From contig OX393568.1 of assembly GCA_947652115.1 (NCBI GenBank), positions 18,895,012-18,959,011 on the forward strand: a stretch of 64,000 nt of DNA. Direction: 5' to 3'. Below are positions 1 to 10,566 of this stretch, in pieces. The notes below the pieces were generated by a model. That model saw nothing but the letters and a program-made list of their open reading frames with translations. It had not been told where the DNA came from and did no database searches. Position 1 is the first letter of the stretch. Every line of letters begins with the position of its first letter. Source of the stretch: Blastomussa wellsi (Eukaryota; Cnidaria; Anthozoa; Scleractinia; Plerogyridae). The position numbers were made by a program, and so were the translations under genes.

Positions 1-456
1 AATGGATCAGAGGTTAATGTAGGGCCACTTCCTTTCAAATCCATTCACCTTGGTAAGCCAGGTGTAGAGAAATATTTTCTACCCCTTTCAACGGCAACCA
101 AAAAGAAATTACTGTCTTTTGTAATTGATATTTCCCTTAAAGTGTAAACTGAACAAAACTTTTACTTTGGCATTCCATAATGTCTGCTGCTCTGACAAGC
201 AAAGAAAACTATCAAAAGAGAAACATATAACCCTATTTCCAGACTGAAATTGGGATTTAGAAGAAGTGTTGGTTTTAGTGGAGGAAGGAAGACTGAAGAT
301 TCCTTAGAAACCCTCGTTATAAGAACGGGAACCAACAACAAACTCAAGACAGATATGATCAGGGTCTGTATTGCAAATCGATCTACACGCAATGAGCAGT
401 CATCATGAAATAATGGCGCAGTAGTTTTTGGATCATGTAAGTTCTTTAAACCTTAC
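1..456. other. Intron of the D8C gene at the left edge; no exon seen
   Basis: This follows the donor at 455-456 on the minus strand, so it should be intronic. The open frame at 162-392 (minus) has no usable splice context and a low-complexity hydrophobic composition. I see no further exon before the window ends. Confidence 0.5.
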
Positions 457-1278
457 CATTTGACCTATTTTGTACAAGTTGGGTTCCAAAGTAGAATGAA
501 GTTCTCCATCCGGACACGGTCCGTCATTTACTTCTCCAGGAGGAAGACCACCGCATTTTGGTTCACTTTTTAAAGATTTCCCTTCAACAAACCATTCGAT
601 TCTGTAACTCACATTCTTCCACTTCTCGATTCCGTTCAAAATATTGACTTTACAAAGCAAGGTTACGTCCACCTCGGTATCTTTCCGAAAAGTAATAGTA
701 GGATCACTGAGGTCGTCACTGGAAAATTCTGTTGGCGGGTCTAAACAAATATAATAACAAATTAAAATAATTAACAATTCTACATAAAATATCCTTACCA
801 TTGAAGATTGCTTGCTAGACAAACAACAAATGCAATACTTGTTTTCCTTTATATTAAGAACAGAACAGTAGAACAGATTTTCGGCGATTATACAGAATTT
901 ACAGAACTACAGAACTGCATATTATTACCGTTGATACTAATAACATTTTGTGGCTATCGTAATTAAGTAACCTTTGATAAAATGATGAATACTTATGCAC
1001 TGGCTTTGAACCTGGAGAGACTAATCTGGTCCACTGTTCTTTACGCGAGAGGACGTGCATTGGTTGCGTTATTTAATCAAAGTTACTTTTCTATGCATCG
1101 GCTTTGTTCTAAATGGGATTAGTAGAAACTCAGTTGTGCTCTATTCTCCCACTGTTTACTATTCCCCGATAGCAAACAACCGCGCGCGCGTAGCTCTTTT
1201 AGCAGTAGATTTTCTTGAATTTTGGGCTCAAAAGTACACAATATTGTAGGTTTTGGACTGCAATCGTTTAGAGTTTCG

Positions 1279-1338
<60 letters not shown>

Positions 1339-1352
1339 TTCGTTGACTATTC

Positions 1353-1389
<37 letters not shown>

Positions 1390-2311
1390 GTAGTGTTGTA
1401 TGCGTTTGTACATGCCCGCCATTTGTAAAAAAACTCCGATATCCGAAATTATTCCGTATCTCGTAATGGTTTCGGTTATCGAAATAATTCCAACATTCGT
1501 AATTGTTCCGAATCTAGTAATGGTTTCGATTTCGAAATATTCTTGGGATTCGTAATAGTTCCGGAAGCGTGCAAATGGTTGCCAATAATTAGTGTTGCCA
1601 TGTGAACACAGACTTGCACCCAGTCACCGATTACATGTTTTGGGGTGAGAGAAGATTGCATGCCAGGACAGATGCTGAAGTTCCGTGTCCAATCGTTTTA
1701 CTCTCCTAAAACAAGTGCGAATGACAATTACACAAGCAAGAGCCTTTCCATTTTATTTGGCGAGTTAGTTTGGTTTTGCATTCATTCTAAATGAATCTAT
1801 AGCTGTTCGGTTGTACGTTCCTCTTTTCCACGTCAATAACAAGGTGAGACTGCATACTTTTACTGTTATACCCTGATTTTAAAGAGGATTGTACAGGTTT
1901 TGCACCCAACCGAGCCTTACGACCGTGTTTTAAAGGACGTGAAATAATTCCTGGTGTTTTTACTTTGTAGCGCATTTAGAATGAGAAAAAAAGTCACTGT
2001 TTACACTTGCGTAGTTGGTAAGAACTGGATTGTGTCTGAAATCTCTTGCTACTGTTTTATGATTGCTTCATGGAGATTTAAGATCGACTTAAGGGGAGGG
2101 GAGGAGGAGGGGAGTTGAACATGAAACAGACGGGGATGCTCATCGAAAATTTAGAATTACATCTTTAAAGGTGGTCAATCTGGGCATCGCTCAACCCTTT
2201 TTAATAATAAACCCCTTTTTAAAAATAAAAGATACATGCGTTTTGCTCGCAACACCCTCAGGGGAACCAAAATCCGAAATTTGCACCCCAAGGGAGCCAA
2301 CGAGCTTCCCC

Positions 2312-2344
<33 letters not shown>

Positions 2345-3197
2345 CGCATCTGTATATTTTTTGCCATCTGCTTATTTCTTTCCATTTTAAAGGAATAAAC
2401 CACAATCTGGAATTAGAAAAGTGTTTAGAAAATGCGTGGTTTGTACGCAAGCGCCCTTACAATCCGCGCGCAGACGTTCCTGAAGGGTGGCTGATTCCCT
2501 AAGATTATGTTTTTTTTTTAAATAAACTACTGCACCTTAAGTTACTTACCATAGCAATTTGGGTGTACGCCTTCCTTTCCGTAAGGGCATGGAATCATAT
2601 CACCTATAAAGATAGAATTTGGATTAAATTAAAATTGAAAACAAGACCAAAATCATTCTGCAATATTAATACTAAAAACAAAAAGCCTTCACACAATAAG
2701 CGACATTCAACATCATTTAACATATCATTCTCACCAGCGCAATAGGCGGATGCACAGAAGGGGGGTGGTATTAGATAGTACACGTAGTATTCGCCACAAT
2801 TTTGAACGTTTATATTGAGTCTGTCTGTGCACACAATACCAAAACTGTTGATGCATGCTTGGCGAGCAACATTTCCTTCTCCCACAGTCGGATGGTGACC
2901 GTTTAACCAAATTGGATCATGGGTTCCGCAGTGATATTCTGGCACCGTCTTTTCTGGCATCATGATTTTTCCCGGAGCATCACTTGTGAAGCGATACCAT
3001 CCCGATTGCAAGACGCGATCACACAGTGCAAGCTCACCAGATTGCCAGACGCTCTTTATACTGCGACGAGGCTCGTTGATTTCTTTGTACGTCGTGTTAC
3101 TGCAACAGTCATTGCAGTTAGCTGCCTGACAAACTGATGAAAGCAGGCAGACAGTGACCGCAAAGGAAATCAGACAAGCAAGTTGACTGAGCTTCAT
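457..3197 (-). CDS. Secreted D8C-domain (VWDE/OIT3-like) protein, 5' part of gene, three exons
   Basis: Three exons join in phase: 2735-3197, 2550-2603 and 457-740, all with GT/AG borders on the minus strand. The first exon starts with a signal peptide (MKLSQLACLISFAV..., ending near SVCQA). A Cys-rich module follows, with the spacing and core motifs of the D8C domain found in uromodulin, OIT3 and VWDE-like proteins: RSIKSVWQSGE, GWYRF, KIMMPE, CGTHDPIWLNG, HPTVGEG, and NCGEYYVYYL near the end. The 54-nt exon adds a short Cys-containing linker. The third exon (95 codons) has NVSYRIEWFVEG and GGLPPGEVNDGPCPDGEL, which I recognise from cnidarian VWDE-like proteins after the D8C module. The donor at 455-456 shows that the gene continues beyond the left edge. 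The role is probably extracellular adhesion or matrix; the exact orthologue is not resolved. Confidence 0.8.
1286..1385. repeat. Short foldback (palindromic) repeat in an intron of the D8C gene
   Basis: Arms of about 42 bp (1286-1327 and 1342-1385) are inverted copies around a short CG-rich centre (CTCGGCTGCGCTTCG). Each arm carries CTACGAGCGA or its complement. A related but partial sequence (CTCGGCTACGCTTCG) lies near 23657-23680. This fits a MITE-type element inside an intron. Confidence 0.7.
2313..2342. repeat. Poly-T tract (30 bases)
   Basis: An uninterrupted run of T lies inside an intron of the D8C gene. It may be the A-tail of a minus-strand retroposed sequence. The upstream stretch 2170-2312 looks repetitive but I could not classify it. 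Confidence 0.8.
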
Positions 3198-4850
3198 CTT
3201 TTTAGATCACAGTTAACACTACTGAGTTGATTTGATAAAAATACAGCGAAAGGAAGGAGATGAATTTCATTCTTTACTTAAGCTATGATTGGTCAGCAAT
3301 TATCGACGTCAGAGATTCTCATGCCTTTTTTGTGTGCTAATCAACGAATGACATTACTAAGGTGCGCCCTAACGACGTTCCTTATTATGTCGATCTTTAA
3401 AAAATATCTGATCAAAACCAGCCACAATTTGGAAAAACCCGAAAAAACACACCTCTGTGCCAAAATTCTATTCTCCTGTTAATGCTTCTTGGTTCGGTGA
3501 AACACTTTCTGAATAAACACCACCATGCTGGCTCATTAGTCAAGTCACTCAGGAGTTATTCTTGCACAACGGCTTTAAATAGCTTGGTCGAACCAGTAGA
3601 TAGGGCCAAATTACCTAAGGTAAAGCGTCCTTGTAATAAATGGAAATACTCTCGTTGTGCATCTCTATACTACTAAATGGTTAACATGTGCATTCCTTAC
3701 CGGCGTAAAAATTTCTGTACTAAATATACAAACTCCAGGCGATAGTGAAACTTATTGCTTTCCTCGGGCTTTATCTGTAAAGGAAGTCATGCGCATATAT
3801 GAAACTAAACCTATCGCAGTGAAGATAAATGCTTGGTGGGAAGTGGTCCTCGTGGTCTGTTTTCACGTTCTCGAAAACGTCTCGTATACAAAACGCAAAA
3901 CGTGGACGACTGTCGCAGACGTAGTCTGTTAGACCATTAAAACCACGAAGTTCAAGTAATATATAAAGTAATATATCAACATACATCAACGAAGAATGGC
4001 ATCATTACTCTCTTGGAGGTTAACATATCAACAGTTGCAAATACGACTCTTAGCGGAGTATTTTTGTCGAACCTCGAGGTGTTTGGAAATGCGATGAAAC
4101 CCTCTCTCGAGTGTTTGATATATCTTCTCAGTCGAAACTAAAACTACGGAGAAAACGTAAGAATCTATGTTAATTTAGGAAACATTTCAAACCACGGCCA
4201 TGGTTCTGATTTCCTTTGTCTTAACTTAAAGTTCCGTAAATTTAACTTTATAAATGAGTTTGAGAAATTAAAGAAAAGGACATTGTGTTTTTGTTCCAAA
4301 TTAACTACCAACATTTCAAAATTGAACTAAACTCGATAAGCTCAAACTAATCGCTGGCCAAGAATCCAGTTTATACTTTCTTTCGGTGAAACCCTGCGAG
4401 TTGTTATGTCAATAAAGAAAACAACTCAGCAAAACATTTGAGGCTGTGATAATGATGATCGTTTGAAAATAACTGTTTCTCGCGTATAGATACTTAATAA
4501 TACAATGTTGCGTAGTTAACAATTCGTTTGTCGCCGTGAAATAACTGAAGGGCTGAATTGCATCGCAACAAGGAAGCTTATTAAAGAGTAATTTCATGTA
4601 TGACATTTTTAATTTTAAACTTTTGAATTCGAGTTGACGGTTCACTCGTTGACGGGTTCGAGTTGACGGTTCACCGTGCCCAAAACACAACGACCATGTT
4701 TTTGTCATATCAACTAATAAAGACGTTACAGTTGCTGGGTTCCATAAACATTTCTCTCTATTTACTATATCGAACGAAATTAGGGAGGGGAAAGGAGATG
4801 ATTCATTCGACGATGTAGCATGATATTGCTTTCGGGCTGATGTTTTATAT
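3198..4850. other. Upstream region of the D8C gene; no gene recognised
   Basis: This is the 5' flank of the minus-strand D8C gene. The 151-codon open frame at 4409-4864 (minus) has no recognisable domain and overlaps a local direct repeat (CGAGTTGACGGTTCAC, twice near 4628-4673). I do not call it a gene. Promoter elements cannot be placed with confidence. Confidence 0.5.
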
Positions 4851-5500
4851 GGGATGCTTTGCAACTTTAAAGGTTCCTTTCATCATTTCTGTTAACCGTA
4901 CTATGGATTGCTATCATCAGCCGATGACGTCTACCATATTCCCGAGAATTGCTGAATGTACAGAACAACCGAAATAGTACAATGTTTCAAGCTGTTTAGC
5001 GCCATGAACGAAGCCTTGTACGTTCAATTTTAAATGGCTTGAGCCAGGAAACTATAAGCAGCCCTTAGGTCTTTTCATTTTCCTTCGAGCGCGATTCTTT
5101 CACGCTCGACGGCTTATCAAAGAAGGGGCTACTCGAAGTCTGCTTGGCCATGCCAATAGGCCACTTTCGCTATATTAAAATTCAGCTTAATAGTGAGGCC
5201 TAGAGGACACTAACAAAGAAAATAAAAATGCATGTTTATTAATTTATTTTGTTTCTGTCCTCTAGGCCTCACTATCAAGCTGAATTTTAATATAGCGAAA
5301 GTGGCCTATTGACGCAATCAACATTAATAAAAAAATCGCGGAAATAGTTCAAATTTCGCACAGACAAAGTAAACCACAATAACTTCCTGCTCAATTTTAT
5401 TCTGTTTTATCAACAGACCCTTATACGGTAAAGCTCATGTGCCCTTTCGAACCCTTTTCAGCTCCATCACTTTAACACGTACGTGCATGTTTAAGAGAAG
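4850..5500. repeat. Diverged duplicated intergenic block, copy A
   Basis: The parts near 4870-5040 and 5385-5480 resemble 6190-6360 and 6545-6670, and the first part also resembles 9980-10170. Shared landmarks are a TATGGATT..ATCAGCCG segment, a CGAGA run before a conserved ..GAACAAAGCCT-like stretch, and CTTATA.GGTA.A.CTCATGTG before TTTTCAG.TCCATCACTT. The similarity was judged by eye. The copies are old and carry many differences. Confidence 0.55.
5154..5311. mobile_element. MITE with about 55-bp inverted arms
   Basis: The arms 5154-5208 and 5257-5311 are near-perfect inverted repeats that begin CAATAGGCCACTTTCGC and end GTGAGGCCTAGAGGAC. A 48-bp AT-rich spacer separates them. No coding capacity is seen. 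A TA lies just outside GGCC at each end (TAGGCC / GGCCTA), so a TA target site is possible. Confidence 0.8.
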
Positions 5501-5899
5501 TGCGTCAGAGAAAAAATAACAAGAAATATATAAAAGCTACGCAGTAAGCTATTCATCATCCCTCGCTAAACGTCATATACGTTTCATTTGGTTTTCAATT
5601 TCATATCGGGGTAACGAAGAAAACAATGAAGTTAGCTAAAAATATTTCAACGAACAATAGCGCTATTTCACTGTCTGCTGGTTTATAGTACGAGTCATTG
5701 GTAAGACCCCGAAGCTTTCACAGAATTAAACTTCAGTAAAATAAGGTGCAGCATAAAACAAACATACATGACAAGAAAGACTTTGCCATTTCTAACTTCT
5801 ACAGAGAAAAAAGAAAGGAAAAAAATGATTATCATTATTTTGCCTAAATACAGCAATGCACCAACGATTCACAGGGTAAGGTTCATCAACGTTTGCTCG

Positions 5900-6700
5900 A
5901 TCTAGCTATGTTTGCTTGCTTTTACGCCCTAAGCCACGAATATAACTAACGGAGGATTTCGCATGCGTCCGAGCAACCAATCAAGGCGTCACGACGTTTC
6001 TTAATCCAACCATGATGTTCGAGTGCAAAGCAGAAGACTATGCATGGTTGCAGACCAAGTGAACCTATTTGTTTGGACCTTTTTAAGTTTGCCGAGCTTC
6101 ATAACAGTACTAGGCTTTCTTGCACAATGGTGAACTGCATATACTCCGAAATGTGAAGATGGGATATATTAAGGTGTTAAATATGGTGCTTTTGGGTTGA
6201 TATTTTTTTGCATTATGGATTACTTTAATCAGCCGTTAACGTGTATCTGGCGCCTGTAACCGAGACGTCCTGTAATGTAAACCGCAACAAAAACCTCTCT
6301 GCCCAGCGCTGTAAACAAAGCCTAATATGGCAAAGCTAATGGACACTAATTCGAATCTGCTTCTCACCAATTACTATTGACGTTTTCACCGCTGTACGCA
6401 AACGTAAAACGGAAAAGCTACATAGCTTTTAATCATCAGCTTTTCAAATCTTTTCTGTCATTCTGGACAAATAACACCTTTTAATAAATAACTTCTTGCC
6501 CGCACCCTAGGCAGAGCTGTAGTCATTCATGATCCAACACGACTTCCTGTTCTGTAAGCCGATGGCAAGATTACTTTGCGCTCAGTTTTGCTTTGTTTCA
6601 CAGAGCCTTATAAGGTAGACCTCATGTGACTTTTCATATCCTTTTCAGTTCCATCACTTATCGTTTGCGTATCTTGCTCACATGCTTGAAAAACAATAAC
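5900..6700. repeat. Diverged duplicated intergenic block, copy B
   Basis: This resembles copy A (4850-5500) in its second half and copy C (9630-10300) over most of its length. One shared stretch near 6060-6160 and 9800-9900 reads TTTGTTTGG...AAGTTTGC.GA..TTCATAAC, followed by a TCTTGCACAA motif. It is non-coding and was identified by eye only. Confidence 0.5.
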
Positions 6701-6784
6701 GGTATGCTTAATCACTTATAATTGAGTTGACACGGAAAGAAAGCGAGCTTCAAAAGTAGTGCGTTTCCATATAATTAGTATAGG

Positions 6785-6940
6785 TAATCACATGAGGCCA
6801 AGTTCTATTAAGGATTAATTGCACGAGAGTTTTCAAAATTTTCCAAAATTGCCCGAGTCGCGAAGCGACGAGGGCAATTTGGAAAATTTTGAAAACTCAA
6901 GTGCAATTAATCCTTAATAGTACGAGGTCTCATGGGATTA
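6785..6940. mobile_element. Foldback MITE with a CG-rich centre
   Basis: The inner arms 6805-6855 and about 6873-6920 pair almost perfectly (CTATTAAGGATTAATTGCAC and its inverse) around CGAGTCGCGAAGCGACGAG. The flanks extend the inverted symmetry to about 6785 and 6940 (TAATCACATGAG / CTCATGGGATTA). The palindromic centre has the same style as the other foldbacks at 1286 and 43250. Confidence 0.75.
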
Positions 6941-8299
6941 CTTGTTTATCAATAAAGGGCAAAATTTATACGAAGGAAAATCACGCGCGCAGTCTATTTT
7001 TATCTGGGAAGCCTGTTTAGCGCTACGGCAATTAACGGATTAGCCAATCATTAACAGGTAATCATGCCCTCTCTTGATTACTAAAAATGCCCTCGATTAA
7101 GAAAAAATGCCCTCTCTCTCAACCAATCAGCGCTCAGTAATTTTGCCCTTTATTGATAATAATTGTAAGTAAGGTGCAAGTTTGAACTCTGGCTGAGTGC
7201 CCATATTGTAATGGAGATTTTTTAATATAATGAGGATGCCGGTGGGAAATATGAATATACATAATTCAAGTGGCGGAAAGTTCAGGTGAAATTAAGTTGA
7301 GTAATATTTATTTAAGTTGGGACAAAAATCGAGTACCAGAATAATTTAAATCATATTGCGTTATTTTTTACCCTTAATAAAAGGTACAGATGTAAGTAAT
7401 TATCCGTGATAACACGGACAACAATTTCTTATCAGAGCCCGAGAAAATGAATCACAAGATCACAAGACACTTATGTGCAGCCATTTTGTAAAATCGTCTT
7501 TTAGCGATTCAGTGGAATTATAGTGGAACTTCGAAATTTGAAGCAGTAACTCAAAAGCAGCCATACTACTCTTTATTATCCGAAAGTCGAAATTGCGGGG
7601 AAAAGAATCGGAAGCACCTGGGGAAGGAGTCTCAAAAGACACTCAAACAGGTCTCTGAATGGTGCCTTTTTATTTTTGCAGAAATAACACAGCAGCTGCT
7701 GAAGCAGAAATATTGTAATTTCAATTTATACTAGAGCCCAAAAAGACGAAAAATCATTTTGGATATCATAATTCGTAAGAGAAATGTTTTAAGATCCACG
7801 CGGGTGATTTCTGAAAGCTTCCGATCAGAGGTTTCCCGGGAAATGCACTTCACCAAACTCCCGCTATTCCGAGACATTTGAATCAGCATGATGTTTAAAG
7901 AAGATATGTAAATCAGCGTTCTTTAGTTTCATGTGCTTGTATTTGAATTAGACCCCTCAGACATTGATTTATTTAAAGTTTCGGTCTTCTTTAAAAGTCT
8001 ACGCATTTTTAATCCAACATGGTCCATTCGTAATAGAAAGGAAAATTTTCAATTCATCGTGATTAAACTCGTTCTAATACATTGGGATGAGAATCTTAGC
8101 GAAAGTAAGTTTACTTCTTTGTTCTGCCTAACATAATTTACTATTCATAGGCCTTCCTGTGTTTGTTGATGTTTGTCTTCTGTTCAGTACTTTGAAGAAG
8201 TGTAGTTTTCGCTTTTCTGGTTCCTTGCAACTAGAGAAGGGTCTTTTAAATGCTGACCTGGTGAAGGCAACCAAACAGGACTTCGACTAAACATTCCAC

Positions 8300-8300
<1 letters not shown>

Positions 8301-8334
<34 letters not shown>

Positions 8335-8530
8335 GCATTCGGGGTATCCTATTAGACTAGATAAACAGTTATTTATCCAGCAGAAAACGGTTTGTTGAAC
8401 ATGGTGGTAATGCAAAATAAGATTACTACGATATGACTTGTGGAGTACCTAAAGGATCTATATTGAGTCCGTTGCTTTTAATTTGTGTTAATGACATGTG
8501 GAGCAATTTCTCAAATATAGCAAGAAGGCC
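8301..8530 (+). mobile_element. Non-LTR retrotransposon RT relic
   Basis: After a long poly-T run, 8436-8519 translates on the plus strand to TCGVPKGSILSPLLLICVND followed by MW. That is the RT motif block usually seen as CGVPQGSxLGPLLFLIYxND. Upstream there are stops and only weak RT-like similarity. The fragment is broken on both sides and is a dead LINE-type copy. Confidence 0.75.
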
Positions 8531-9140
8531 GTTTTAGAGAGTATATTTACAGAAAAACGAAACATATAGAAATTTGAATTTCTTTGGTTGTTTGGTTGGT
8601 TGTGATTGATAGGTTGGTTGGTTGGTGGCGAGTAGTCGTAAGAGATTCCAACCTCTAAGCATGTTATCTTTGCCAGCTAGCATTTTCTATTTTTTGGTTA
8701 CATGGCAACATGGTCAAACCTCTCTTGATGTTGGGACCCCTGGAGAGGATTATGACTTCTCGAGGACCTCTCTGAGCCCGGTTGTTGTTGCTGGTTATGA
8801 CCTCTAAAGGCCTGGGGATTAGGACCTCTCTTAGCCTGGTTGTTGTTGGTGATGAATTAGGTCCCCTCATTGCCGACCATCCGAACTACCCCTTTTCCTC
8901 ACCAACGTGTTGACAGCATTAACGCAGATTTATGAGAAGTATAAATTTAAGAAAGACGACAAGGCTTTTGAGGTTTGAAAACGTTTCGACAGAAACTACA
9001 ATCATCTTCACTTAGAAATATCACATTACAAATTTGAGTTTATAGTGAGTACAAGAATGCTAATGTGAAGAAACTGTGAACGAATGAGCGTGAAAATATT
9101 GAGCTAAAATGAGAGTTTTAAATTAACAGTTGTACCCATG

Positions 9141-9158
9141 GACCCCCCCCCCCCCCCC
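9141..9158. repeat. Poly-C tract
   Basis: A run of C starts in ATGGACCCCC. The flanks repeat a GGACC(C/G)GGT(C/A)(C/A)ATGGA motif three times within 9135-9215, which makes a small imperfect minisatellite. Confidence 0.6.
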
Positions 9159-9629
9159 TTTCCTTGATGGACCGGGTAAATGGACCCTCTTTATGGACCG
9201 GGTCCATGGATCCCATCTAGGGAGTAGACCCCTATTTTTCCTGAGCAAATATGAATGAAACCATAGAACTAAACCAGAGAGTGGCATATACAATATGCAA
9301 AACTGTCAGTAGACTTGTGCTGACAATGTTAACTTGGGGCACCTTTCTGCTTCCGTCCTGTCATAGTCATGAAAGGATCTAAAACGAGTTCAAAAGTCTC
9401 AAAATAACAGTGAATTACAAAAATAACGCACATGAAAACAAAAGTGCTATTATTTAAAGTTAAAGAGTGGGAAACAGTTTTGTTTCCCAACTTTCTTACT
9501 GCAGCATATTATTGACCGGTTGCAAATTTGAGTTGCTGATAACTGTTTAACTGTTAACTGTGGCTCTCTAGGTTCAAATAGCCATAGCTATTTTTTTATG
9601 ACATTAATTATTATCTCTTACATTATTCA

Positions 9630-10300
9630 TGCATTTTAAAAGTTTGTTTGCTTTTCTGGCCTTGACAGCGAAAAAAGAACACAGCGGATCCCACTCAGAT
9701 CAACCTACCTTAACGTTACGGTTTGCTTACAATATGCGGAGTGCAATCAAAAGATGCAGGGGATTACGCGCAGTTGTGGAACTTAAAACTAATATTGGGA
9801 TCTTTTGTTTGGTCATTTGAAGTTTGCTGGACTCCATAACCCTTACATCTATTAGCATTTTCAGAAGAGTAGTTATCTTGCACAAACGCGAACGTGGTGA
9901 ACTTGGAATTTGGTGAAGGAAAGATACTACACTATTGTGACTTTACGTTGTTGGTTCTGAGTAATGTTTCTATGCACTTTTTAAATGTTCCTTTTCCCAT
10001 ATTTTTGGTTAACAACATTATGATGAGCCTTCATCAGCCGAGCATGTCAACGTAATCCCTGAGACGTCCTGCAATGCACACGATAACCGAATCCTCTCTA
10101 CCTTGCGTTGTGAACAAAGCCTTATATAATATGACAAAGCTATTATTGACCATCAACAACGGAAAACGGAAATGAAATCTGGGAAAGTACATTTTTGAGT
10201 CAGCAGATTATCAAACCCTTTCTTGTCATTTTCAGGGAGTAAAAATGCTTTTCAATAAAGACACTCAAGGTCAACAGTCTTGCACCGGACATTCCTTGTT
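9630..10300. repeat. Diverged duplicated intergenic block, copy C
   Basis: This is a third copy of the block seen at 5900-6700. Matching landmarks are CTTTTCTGGCC near 9650, TCTTGCACAAACG at 9889, CATCAGCCG at 10032, GAGACGTCCTG(C/T)AATG at 10061 (also at 6262) and GTGAACAAAGCCT at 10109. No open frame spans it. It lies just downstream of the polycystin-1-like gene. Confidence 0.5.
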
Positions 10301-10566
10301 TTAAAGGAATTAAATTTAAGCTTCGTCACTGGTTATTACACAGTAACCCAACTTTTGACATAGGGTTTGTAACACTCCATTATATGTCTGCAATACGAAG
10401 TCTTAATAACTACATATTTTTTTCACTCCCGTGCATTGAAACAAATCCAGTGAAAAGGTGTAAAAAGAAAAATATATCAGTCATCGTAGAGTTTTTCCAT
10501 TGTTGCCTACAACTCATGCTACCTAGACAATGACTTCTAACCACGAGCATTTTATATTCGCGTTAG

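Noticed and set aside
162..392. 76-codon hydrophobic minus-strand frame
   Set aside because: Lies in the intron after the D8C third exon with no matching acceptor and phase.
4409..4864. 151-codon minus-strand frame
   Set aside because: Contains a direct DNA repeat; no signal peptide, domain or splice context.
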